The notes under the pieces were generated by a model, which saw only the letters and a program-made list of their open reading frames with translations, had not been told where the DNA came from and searched no databases. 5,660 nt of DNA from Pyrinomonadaceae bacterium (GTDB lineage: Bacteria; Acidobacteriota; Blastocatellia; Pyrinomonadales; Pyrinomonadaceae): positions 1 through 5,660 of the forward strand of contig JACCTF010000664.1 in the NCBI GenBank assembly GCA_013812565.1, written 5' to 3'. Of this stretch, positions 1-5,653 are shown piece after piece (position 1 is the stretch's first letter; each line of letters opens with the position of its first letter). The position numbers were made by a program, and so were the translations under genes.

Positions 1-20
1 AGGCAGGCTTTACCGCTGGA

Positions 21-377
21 ATGACAACCGCGAACCCCTTCCGTTCCGACGCTTCCGCGCTCGCCCGAATCCATCCACTCTGGGAAGATTCCGATCTCGA
101 TGGACCAGCTAAACCTTTAGGCGCTAATGCCCCACGGGAACTGTTTCTCATCTCTTCCTCGGCAGATTGGCGCAGCGGGGGCGGGAATAGAACGTTGGCG
201 GAAGCTTGCGTTCCGGCAAACGATCTTCGCAACGCAGGCCTCTTCCAGCTTGGGTTCAATTCCAAGCGAGGCTACTTCTGGAAGGATGTTACAACCCGCG
301 TGAGCGACACGCAGGTGTGCGGCGGTGTAACTAAAAAGTTCCTGGGAACGCTCGCCGTCATGGAGCGCGGGAAGTAA
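21..377 (+). CDS. Doubtful open reading frame, no recognised product
   Basis: An open frame of 118 codons that I do not recognise. It has no evident domain, signal peptide or membrane segment, and no good ribosome binding site precedes the ATG (only 'tgga' just upstream). The opposite strand is also open across most of the same stretch (117-419), so openness alone is weak evidence. The frame could be the 3' part of a gene beginning before the window, a decayed remnant, or chance. A perfect 6-bp hairpin (248-253 with 262-267) lies inside it. Apart from this frame and the palindromic repeat after it, I see nothing identifiable between 1 and 525. Confidence 0.25.
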   Translation: MTTANPFRSDASALARIHPLWEDSDLDGPAKPLGANAPRELFLISSSADWRSGGGNRTLAEACVPANDLRNAGLFQLGFNSKRGYFWKDVTTRVSDTQVCGGVTKKFLGTLAVMERGK

Positions 378-392
378 CCACAGTAAGTCTAA

Positions 393-451
393 AGTCCAAG
401 GTCCAAGGTCGAAAGCCAAGACGTTGGACTTTTGACTTTTGACCTTGGACT
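393..451. repeat. Imperfect palindrome made of 7-bp tandem units
   Basis: The left side carries a heptamer 'gtccaag' repeated in tandem (394-410). The right side carries 'cttttga' twice, followed by 'ccttggac' (429-450). Positions 401-415 pair with 436-450 over 15 bp with one G-T pair, and an inner 4-bp stem (416-419 with 424-427) closes on the loop GACG. An alternative register pairs 393-403 with 441-451 over 11 bp. No clean T-run follows, so it is a poor intrinsic terminator. It resembles dispersed intergenic heptamer repeats seen in some soil bacteria; that resemblance is from memory and unchecked. Confidence 0.75.
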
Positions 452-473
452 CTTTATCCCTGTTTCACTCTCT

Positions 474-479
474 TATGAT
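474..479 (+). promoter_or_regulatory. Possible -10 box (TATGAT) upstream of the sulfotransferase gene
   Basis: TATGAT matches the TATAAT consensus at five of six positions and lies 46 bp before the ATG at 526. No recognisable -35 hexamer sits 16-18 bp upstream. TTGACC and TTGGAC occur in the adjacent palindrome but at spacings that are too long. This is a weak candidate. Confidence 0.2.
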
Positions 480-525
480 TTGATTTGGCAGTGCAACTAG
501 AAATTGTGCCGGGGCGGAAACCCAT

Positions 526-1110
526 ATGAGTGAAGAAGCTGGAGAATACGTTATTGTTGTTTCGGGTCTGCCCCGTTCCGGCACTTCTATGATGATGCGG
601 ATGCTGGAGGCCGGTGGGGTAGACATACTCACCGACGGAATCAGAGCAGCCGACGAAGATAATCCGAAAGGGTATTACGAAGTTGAGTTAGTGAAAACCC
701 TCAGGCAGCAGATTGATAAGTTCTGGCTTGAGGAAGCGAAGGGGAAAGCTGTTAAAGTGATCTCCTCGCTTTTGGATACGTTGCCTCAAGCCTACACCTA
801 TAAAGTGATCTTTATGAATCGGAACATCGAAGAGGTGATCGCTTCTCAAAACAAGATGCGACTGAGAAGGGGCGATAATTCCGAATCAGCCGATGAAGAT
901 ATGGCTCGGTTGTTCCGAAAGCATTTAGAGAAAGTGAAAGACTGGATCGCGCGACAATCAAACTTCAAGCTGATCGATGTTGATTACAGAGAGGTGCTTG
1001 AGAGTCCGCTCCACCACGCGGAGCGAATCAAGACTTTCCTCGGAAAGGAAATCGATGTTGAGAAGATGTCGGGGGTTGTTGACGGGAACCTCTACCGCAA
1101 TCGTCGGTAA
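526..1110 (+). CDS. Short sulfotransferase-fold P-loop protein
   Basis: A 194-residue protein predicted to be cytosolic, since it has no signal peptide or membrane segment. Residues 9-13 form a hydrophobic strand running into GLPRSGTS (14-21), the 5'-phosphosulfate-binding loop of PAPS-dependent sulfotransferases. Residues 93-108 (KVIFMNRNIEEVIASQ) match the family's second motif, in which Arg99 and Ser107 would bind the 3'-phosphate of PAPS. The family transfers sulfate from PAPS to hydroxyl or amino groups; the acceptor cannot be read from sequence. The protein is shorter than classical sulfotransferases (about 250-300 residues), but the ending VDGNLYRNRR looks like a natural C-terminus of compact bacterial members and not a truncation. 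'gcgga' at 514-518 is an acceptable Shine-Dalgarno sequence seven bases before the ATG. It uses many A/T-ending codons compared with the downstream kinase. A mobile element sits 8 bp after its stop. Another P-loop transferase or kinase role is possible. Confidence 0.85.
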   Translation: MSEEAGEYVIVVSGLPRSGTSMMMRMLEAGGVDILTDGIRAADEDNPKGYYEVELVKTLRQQIDKFWLEEAKGKAVKVISSLLDTLPQAYTYKVIFMNRNIEEVIASQNKMRLRRGDNSESADEDMARLFRKHLEKVKDWIARQSNFKLIDVDYREVLESPLHHAERIKTFLGKEIDVEKMSGVVDGNLYRNRR

Positions 1111-1111
1111 G

Positions 1112-1118
1112 AGATTAA
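1112..1118. repeat. Left copy of putative target-site duplication (AGATTAA)
   Basis: AGATTAA abuts the left inverted repeat of the MITE-like element and recurs at 1316-1322 immediately outside the right one. Removing the element and one copy rejoins a continuous AT-rich intergenic sequence. The chance recurrence of seven bases exactly at both borders is low, so I read it as a duplication made on insertion. Confidence 0.7.
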
Positions 1119-1315
1119 CTCACCTTACGCGATTGGGCGGGCGAAACCCGCTCGACCATTTAGCAACTACAAGTAATTGCGGTTTTCTGAAGAATTGATC
1201 GCCTGAAACTGCCTGCAAAATACTCATCGAAAACAACAAAGAAGTTGCCAAACATCACAAGGTCAACCAGTTAGCAGGATTTCAGAAATCTTCACAACAG
1301 ACCGCGTAAGGTGAG
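1119..1315. mobile_element. MITE-like non-autonomous element, 197 bp
   Basis: The ends are perfect 13-bp inverted repeats: ctcaccttacgcg at 1119-1131 and its exact reverse complement at 1303-1315. Directly outside them the 7-bp sequence AGATTAA occurs on both sides (1112-1118 and 1316-1322) in direct orientation, as expected of a target-site duplication. The match can be read as 8 bp (GAGATTAA) because the terminal base of the right repeat is also G. The interior is far too short for a transposase, so movement would require an enzyme supplied elsewhere. A small GC hairpin (1137-1141 with 1147-1151, loop CGAAA) lies near the left end. The insertion falls just after the sulfotransferase stop codon and leaves that gene intact. 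I cannot assign the parent IS family from the termini alone. Confidence 0.78.
1202..1309 (+). pseudogene. Possible remnant of a transposase C-terminus within the MITE
   Basis: Inside the element a 35-codon stretch stays open and ends with TAA (1307-1309) within the right inverted repeat. It encodes a lysine- and glutamine-rich tail including KILIENNKEVAKHHKVNQ. It has no start codon, and a stop (1196-1198) lies just upstream in frame. In many insertion sequences the transposase gene runs into the terminal repeat, so this could be the 3' end of the parent transposase kept after internal deletion. I do not recognise the peptide, and chance is a serious alternative. Confidence 0.2.
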
Positions 1316-1322
1316 AGATTAA
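1316..1322. repeat. Right copy of putative target-site duplication (AGATTAA)
   Basis: This is the partner of the AGATTAA at 1112-1118, directly adjoining the right terminal inverted repeat. The identity of the copies suggests a fairly recent insertion. Confidence 0.7.
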
Positions 1323-1355
1323 ATTAAAACTTACAACCTTGGAATACCAGACTCA

Positions 1356-1377
1356 CCGCAGAGACCAGAGGGGGCGC
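1356..1377. repeat. CGCAGAGACC-type repeat, upstream copy
   Basis: The sequence ccgcagagaccagag followed by ggggcgc matches the reverse complement of 2527-2548 at 20 of 22 positions, the first 15 being identical. The two copies flank the alpha/beta hydrolase gene in inverted orientation. This copy lies immediately before that gene's ribosome binding site. It resembles widely scattered 'CGCAGAGACGCAGAG' intergenic repeats of environmental bacteria, from memory only. Confidence 0.7.
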
Positions 1378-1387
1378 AGGGGAGCGT

Positions 1388-2587
1388 ATGTTAGTGCGAA
1401 GCAAATATATCGGTCTTTGCTTGCTGCTTCTATGCTGTGCTGTGTCAGCTTACACTACATCTCACATGAGCAGCGCGGCACAAAATCAACAACGCCCGCT
1501 GCCTCCGGATCAGCCGGCCTCCGGTCCGGGCGGCGCAGATTATCGCTACCGAGAAGTTAAGCAAACTTCTTACGGAGAGGGAAGTAGACAGTTTCAAATC
1601 TTCGAGCCGGAGCCGCGACCACAGAGTGCTCCGTGCATCGCCTTTCTGCACGGATGGGGCGGGATGGACCCATCCAGTTATCGTTTGTGGATCGAGCACA
1701 TAGTCAAGCGCGGCAACATCGTTATCTACCCTCGTTACCAAGAGAATTTGCGGGAACGCGCGCCGAACATGACGCCGGGCGCGATTGATGCGCTGCGAGA
1801 TGCCTTTCAGATTCTCGACGGCAGGCGGCACACCAGAGCGGATCGAACGAAATTTGCTTTGGTCGGGCATTCACTCGGCGGGGTGATTAGTGCCAACATC
1901 GCCGCCCGAGCCGCACAGGAAAATCTCCCGGAACCCAGTGCCCTGATGGTGGTGCAACCTGGCGACAATAACAGTTCTAAACTCTTTGGTCGCCGGAGAC
2001 AGAGCATTCGGGAAAACTACGAATCAATATCCAGCAGGATTCTCTTGCTTGTGGTTGTGGGCGACGAAGACCGTATTGTTGGTACGCAGGCGGCAAAGCA
2101 GATATTTCAATCTGTCCCACACATCCCGGCCGTAAATAAAGAGTTCCTAATGTTTCGGTCAAACCACCAAAGTTCGCCGCCGCTGTTGGCAAACCATTTT
2201 TCACCTTTAGCACCGTTATCTCAGGATGAGTCCCGACCGCGCTTTCGCCTGCTCCGGCGACGTCTCGGCGGTTTTGCAAAAGGTGAGACAAATGCTCTGG
2301 ATTTTCACGGCTATTGGAAGTTGTTCGACGCGCTAACTGAAGCTGCCTTTTACGGAAAGAATCGTGAGTACATGCAGATACTACAAAGCCGGACTCTATG
2401 GGAGACGGTAGTTGATGCCGGTAAGAAAATCGCCGTTAATGCAAAGTCATCTCATAACATTGCTGATAACAAGTCGATGCTAAGAACAGGATTGAACGTC
2501 CCCGTTATTACCGTGCTAGATACTCCGCGTCCTCTCTGGTCTCTGCGGGGAAGGCAGGGTTCTTTAGGGACTAAGCCACGGTACTAG
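1388..2587 (+). CDS. Exported alpha/beta hydrolase with repeat-derived C-terminus
   Basis: A 399-residue protein. Residues 1-21 are a typical signal peptide: Arg4/Lys6, a hydrophobic core at 8-19, and likely cleavage after AVSA (18-21). A low-complexity Pro/Gln/Ser linker follows to about residue 50. The hydrolase fold begins near 80 with HGWGG (88-92, oxyanion region) and the nucleophile elbow GHSLGG (160-165, Ser162). The acid is probably Asp226 or Asp228 in GDEDRIVG, and the base probably His260 in SNHQSSPPLLANH, which has canonical spacing; His307 (LDFHGYW) is conserved-looking but less likely to be the base. It would act outside the cytoplasm as an esterase, lipase or peptidase-like enzyme of unknown substrate. 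'aggggag' (1378-1384) supports the start. Residues 380-387 are encoded by an inverted copy of the repeat found upstream of the gene, and the last 12 residues look unlike a hydrolase tail, so the native end may have been lost or extended. Confidence 0.85.
   Translation: MLVRSKYIGLCLLLLCCAVSAYTTSHMSSAAQNQQRPLPPDQPASGPGGADYRYREVKQTSYGEGSRQFQIFEPEPRPQSAPCIAFLHGWGGMDPSSYRLWIEHIVKRGNIVIYPRYQENLRERAPNMTPGAIDALRDAFQILDGRRHTRADRTKFALVGHSLGGVISANIAARAAQENLPEPSALMVVQPGDNNSSKLFGRRRQSIRENYESISSRILLLVVVGDEDRIVGTQAAKQIFQSVPHIPAVNKEFLMFRSNHQSSPPLLANHFSPLAPLSQDESRPRFRLLRRRLGGFAKGETNALDFHGYWKLFDALTEAAFYGKNREYMQILQSRTLWETVVDAGKKIAVNAKSSHNIADNKSMLRTGLNVPVITVLDTPRPLWSLRGRQGSLGTKPRY
2527..2548. repeat. CGCAGAGACC-type repeat, downstream inverted copy
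   Basis: This is the inverted partner of 1356-1377 (20 of 22 bases, with ctctggtctctgcgg at 2534-2548 exact). Unlike the upstream copy it lies inside an open frame, encoding residues 380-387 of the hydrolase (PRPLWSLR), and the stop codon follows 37 bp later. Repeats of this kind are normally intergenic, which suggests the hydrolase frame has run into what was once its 3' flank. Confidence 0.7.
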
Positions 2588-2621
2588 AAGAGTGTACCAA
2601 TGTCCTGTGTTTTGATTTAGC

Positions 2622-2627
2622 TATAAT
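2622..2627 (+). promoter_or_regulatory. Consensus -10 box (TATAAT) upstream of the propeller-kinase pair
   Basis: A perfect TATAAT lies in the 65-bp gap after the hydrolase, 25 bp before the ATG at 2653, and would give a short leader. No good -35 hexamer is found 15-19 bp upstream, and there is no extended -10 TG. It is the most plausible promoter for the two-gene unit, but read-through from the hydrolase gene is also possible because no terminator is visible in the gap. Confidence 0.4.
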
Positions 2628-2652
2628 CAATCTTAAAGGACGGGAATGATTT

Positions 2653-3930
2653 ATGCTGAAACTTGCTGCGATCTGTGCGTGCCTTCTTATATCAATAATC
2701 GTTCAGCCGTGTGCGTCTTCGGATACGGTTCGTGCGGCAGCGCCGTTTCATCAGGCCGAGCTGATCTTTCCGCTTGAACACTGGCACAACCATGCTTCGT
2801 GCATCGTCGAACTGCCGAACGGTGATCTGTTCGTGTGCTGGTTTCACGGCTCGGGCGAGCGCCAAGCCGACGACGTGAAGATTGAAGGAGCAAGGCTCAA
2901 GAAGGGATCAAGGAGTTGGAGCACGCGGTTCACTCTGGCCGATACGCCGGGTTACCCCGACACCAACTGCGCGATGTTCGTCGATCCGCAGCAGAGATTG
3001 TGGTTGCTGTGGCCGACCATTCTCGCCAACGAATGGCACACGGCTTTGATGAAGTACAAAATCTCGTCGCGTTACGAAGCGGATGGTCCGCCGCGATGGG
3101 ATACAAGCGAGGTGCTTCATATCACGCCGGGGCCGGAGTTTGAAGCGACAGTCAAAGAAGCTCTTGACGGCTTTGAGACCAAACTCCAACAAACCCCGGA
3201 ACTGCGCAGTGAAGCGGTGCAAGAATACCTGGCACGAACTCGTAAGAACGCCGCCGACAAACTCTATCGTCGCCTCGGCTGGATGACGCGCGCCCACCCC
3301 TTTGTTTTGGACAACCGGCGATTGATCATACCGCTCTACTCGGACGGCTTCTCCTTCTCGCTGATGGCGATTACCGATGATTGGGGAAAGAGTTGGCACA
3401 CCAGCACGCCTCTCGTCGGAGCGGGCAATATCCAGCCGAGCATTGTGCAGAAAAGAGACGGCACGCTTTACACCTTAATGCGCGACAACGGCCCCGCGCC
3501 GAAGCGTCTGCACATGAGCGAGTCAAAGGACAACGGCGAAACGTGGTCGCCCGTCACGGACAGCGACTTGCCTAATCCCGGCTCCGGCGCTGAGATCATT
3601 CGACTGAAGAACAATCACTGGGTTCTCATCTCCAATGATAGCGAGCGCGGGCGTCATAGTTTGCTGGTGTCAATCTCTGAGACGGAAGGTAAGTCTTGGA
3701 AGTGGAAGCGGCATCTCGAATATGAGCCTCCCGGCCCAGGGGCAAGCGAGTTCCACTATCCATCGATCATTCAAGCGCGCGACGGAACACTACATGCCAC
3801 ATACAGCTACTTTCTCAACAACAAATCCGCAACCAAAGATAAGGACGGGCGTTTGCAACGCAAAGCCATCAAGCACGCCCACTTCAACGAGGAATGGGTG
3901 ATGGCGGGCGAAGGGCAAGTGAAGCGATAG
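2653..3930 (+). CDS. Exported sialidase-like (BNR/Asp-box) six-bladed propeller protein
   Basis: A 425-residue protein with an N-terminal signal peptide: Lys3, a hydrophobic core at 4-18, and probable cleavage after CASS (20-23). The mature part resembles the BNR_2/sialidase superfamily. Asp-boxes are visible at 241-248 (TDDWGKSW) and 291-298 (SKDNGETW), with a degenerate one at 342-349 (SETEGKSW). Other propeller landmarks are HNHASCIVELPNGDLFVCW (45-63), IQPSIVQKRDGTLYTLMRD (260-278) and FHYPSIIQARDGTLHATYSY (367-386). Residues about 160-208 form a charged helical insert between blades. The classical arginine-containing FRIP motif of GH33 sialidases is not seen, so exo-sialidase activity is not established; it may cleave or bind another sugar. 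Family length is typical. 'cggga' (2641-2645), seven bases upstream, supports the start. The kinase gene follows within 22-46 bp on the same strand, suggesting co-transcription. Confidence 0.85.
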   Translation: MLKLAAICACLLISIIVQPCASSDTVRAAAPFHQAELIFPLEHWHNHASCIVELPNGDLFVCWFHGSGERQADDVKIEGARLKKGSRSWSTRFTLADTPGYPDTNCAMFVDPQQRLWLLWPTILANEWHTALMKYKISSRYEADGPPRWDTSEVLHITPGPEFEATVKEALDGFETKLQQTPELRSEAVQEYLARTRKNAADKLYRRLGWMTRAHPFVLDNRRLIIPLYSDGFSFSLMAITDDWGKSWHTSTPLVGAGNIQPSIVQKRDGTLYTLMRDNGPAPKRLHMSESKDNGETWSPVTDSDLPNPGSGAEIIRLKNNHWVLISNDSERGRHSLLVSISETEGKSWKWKRHLEYEPPGPGASEFHYPSIIQARDGTLHATYSYFLNNKSATKDKDGRLQRKAIKHAHFNEEWVMAGEGQVKR

Positions 3931-3952
3931 AGAGCAAGTGAAGCAGTAGAGG
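3915..3952. repeat. 19-bp imperfect tandem duplication across the gene junction
   Basis: Two adjoining 19-bp units (3915-3933 and 3934-3952) agree at 16 of 19 bases, sharing gcaagtgaagc and tagag. The first unit encodes the last residues (QVKR) and the TAG stop of the propeller protein. The second fills the gap and ends exactly at the upstream ATG of the kinase. It looks like a local duplication, such as replication slippage, that lengthened the intercistronic spacer. Confidence 0.7.
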
Positions 3953-5653
3953 ATGAACAAAGTGGATAAGGGGAGAATGGACAGCTACGAGTATGTTGTC
4001 GGTGTTGACGTTGGCACAGGCAGCGCCAGAGCGGGCGTCTTCGATCTGCGTGGCGAAATGGTCGCGACCGCCGATCATCCGATACAGATCTTTCGCCCGC
4101 ACCCGGATCACGTTGAACACTCTTCAATTGATATTTGGCACGCGGTCTGTCAAGCGGTGCGTGAAGCGTTGAGAAAGGGTTCGGTGAATCCGCAAAACGT
4201 TGTCGGAATCAGCTTCGATGCCACGTGCTCGCTCGTCGCGCTCGACAGGGAAGATAATCCCGTCACCGTGTCGCTCGATGGTGAACCATCGCACAACGTC
4301 CTTGTTTGGATGGATCACCGGGCGGAAAAAGAGGCGGACGAAATCAACCGAACCAAGCACCGGGTTCTCGATTACGTCGGGGGAGGATTATCGCCCGAGC
4401 AGGAACCGCCGAAGCTTCTGTGGTTGAAAAGGAACTTGTCTGACACCTGGCAGCATGCCGCGAAGTTTTTCGATTTGGCTGATTACCTGGTTTATGAAGC
4501 GTGCAAGCAGAACGTGCGCAGCCTGTGTACCGTCGTGTGCAAGTGGACATACATGGGGCACGAGGGCGAAGGCGGAAGCTGGGACGAGAGTTTCTTCAAG
4601 CAGATTGATCTTCAAGATTTGTTCGTGAATGGCAGAGCCGGAGACCACATACGTCCGATGGGCACGAAGGCTGGTGAATTAACCGAAAAGGCGGCTCGTG
4701 AACTCGGCCTGCTCGCGGGCACAACGGTTGGCGTCGGCATTATTGATGCTCATGCGGGCGGCATCGGCTCGCTCGGGATGACCGCGCCCGGCGAAGCGTG
4801 GAGCGCGGAACAGATCAATAACACGCTGGCATTGATCGGCGGAACATCATCGTGTCATATGGCGGTTTCCCCCAAAGCGAGGTTTATCCCCGGCGTGTGG
4901 GGGCCATACTACAGCGCCATGATTCCAGGGGTGTGGCTGACCGAAGGCGGACAGAGCGCAACCGGCGCGCTCATTGATCACGTCATCAGTAACCACGCTT
5001 ACTCATCGCAACTGAAACGGGATGCGGCCGCACGAAATGTCACGATCTACGAACTGCTCAATGAGAAAGTCGCTGCACTGAAAGCCGCTTGGGGTGAAGG
5101 ATTCTTAACCGGGAGCCTGCATGTGCTGCCGGATCATCTCGGCAACCGCAGCCCCCGCGCCGACAGTCATGCGCGCGGCATGATGAGCGGCCTGGCACTC
5201 GATTCTTCATTTGAAAGCTTGGCCCTGCTCTACTACGCGACCATCCAGGGGGTGGCCTACGGCACGCGCCACATCATCGAAGCGTTGAATGCCGGCGGGT
5301 ATGAAATCAACCGGATACATGCCTGCGGCGGTGGAACAAAGAACCCGACCTGGTTGCAAGAACATGCTGACATCACCGGCTGTCCGGTCTATGTCGCCAA
5401 GGATTGCGAAACCGTGCTGTTGGGTACGAGCATACTGGCGGCGGTCGCCGCCGGGAGATACCCTTCGATCTTAGAAGCGATGCATAACATGAGTCCGGCT
5501 GCCGCAGTCGTCAAACCTGATACAACTCGACGTGGATTTCACAACGCAAAGTACGAAGTGTTCAAACTGATGTACGAACATCAGCAAGAATACAAGCGCA
5601 TGGTGAAGCGGGCGGGCACCGGACAGAGTGACGCACACTCGCTCACGGCTTGA
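3953..5653 (+). CDS. FGGY-family pentulose kinase, probable D-ribulokinase
   Basis: A cytosolic carbohydrate kinase of 566 residues, or 558 if it starts at Met9 (3977), close to the roughly 540 residues usual for the FGGY pentulose kinase subfamily. Motifs in order: DVGTGSARAGVFD (19-31, first phosphate loop); TCSLV (91-95, the signature reported for D-ribulokinases related to human FGGY and yeast YDR109C); WMDHRA (119-124); IIDAHAGGIGSLG (263-275, with Asp265 the likely catalytic base); ALIGGTSSCHM (293-303, second phosphate motif); and ACGGGTKNPTWLQEHAD (457-473, adenosine-binding motif). The expected reaction is ATP-dependent phosphorylation of D-ribulose to D-ribulose 5-phosphate, which feeds the pentose phosphate pathway or salvages free ribulose. 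L-ribulose or ribitol-derived substrates are alternatives. The gene is intact, with all motifs present, and its stop lies 7 bp before the window's end. It appears to be co-transcribed with the preceding propeller gene. Confidence 0.92.
   Translation: MNKVDKGRMDSYEYVVGVDVGTGSARAGVFDLRGEMVATADHPIQIFRPHPDHVEHSSIDIWHAVCQAVREALRKGSVNPQNVVGISFDATCSLVALDREDNPVTVSLDGEPSHNVLVWMDHRAEKEADEINRTKHRVLDYVGGGLSPEQEPPKLLWLKRNLSDTWQHAAKFFDLADYLVYEACKQNVRSLCTVVCKWTYMGHEGEGGSWDESFFKQIDLQDLFVNGRAGDHIRPMGTKAGELTEKAARELGLLAGTTVGVGIIDAHAGGIGSLGMTAPGEAWSAEQINNTLALIGGTSSCHMAVSPKARFIPGVWGPYYSAMIPGVWLTEGGQSATGALIDHVISNHAYSSQLKRDAAARNVTIYELLNEKVAALKAAWGEGFLTGSLHVLPDHLGNRSPRADSHARGMMSGLALDSSFESLALLYYATIQGVAYGTRHIIEALNAGGYEINRIHACGGGTKNPTWLQEHADITGCPVYVAKDCETVLLGTSILAAVAAGRYPSILEAMHNMSPAAAVVKPDTTRRGFHNAKYEVFKLMYEHQQEYKRMVKRAGTGQSDAHSLTA
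3968..3979 (+). promoter_or_regulatory. Ribosome binding site favouring a kinase start at 3977
   Basis: The purine run aaggggaga directly before the ATG at 3977 offers AAGG (3968-3971) at a 5-base spacing. The ATG at 3953 has only 'agagg' directly abutting it, which is too close. The protein starting at 3977 would begin MDSYEYVVGVDVGTG, close to the usual N-terminus of the family. The internal start is therefore slightly preferred, though not proven. Confidence 0.4.

Noticed and set aside
248..267. tRNA T-arm-like hairpin (gcttgg, loop gttcaatt, ccaagc)
   Set aside because: The loop has 8 bases where a tRNA T-loop has 7, and I find no acceptor, D or anticodon arms around it on either strand.
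117..419. Minus-strand open frame of 100 codons
   Set aside because: Its start and first dozen residues fall in the palindromic heptamer repeat, and no domain or ribosome binding site supports it.
401..456. Intrinsic terminator after the first open frame
   Set aside because: The stem is long, but a mixed sequence (tctttatccctg) follows and not a T-run, and the repeat character explains the pairing better.
977..1198. Plus-strand frame overlapping the sulfotransferase end and the MITE
   Set aside because: It is an alternative frame of a well-supported gene and runs into the mobile element, with no recognisable protein.
1388..1450. Lipoprotein signal in the hydrolase
   Set aside because: Cysteines occur in the hydrophobic core (11, 16, 17), but none is preceded by Gly, Ala or Ser as a lipobox requires; AVSA fits signal peptidase I.
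3807..4127. Minus-strand frames across the propeller-kinase junction
   Set aside because: They are shadows of the two plus-strand genes, with arginine-rich translations and no motif.
2653..5653. Sialic-acid utilisation operon
   Set aside because: Only a sialidase-like fold is present. The kinase carries FGGY pentulose motifs and is not a ManNAc (ROK) kinase, and no lyase or epimerase is seen.
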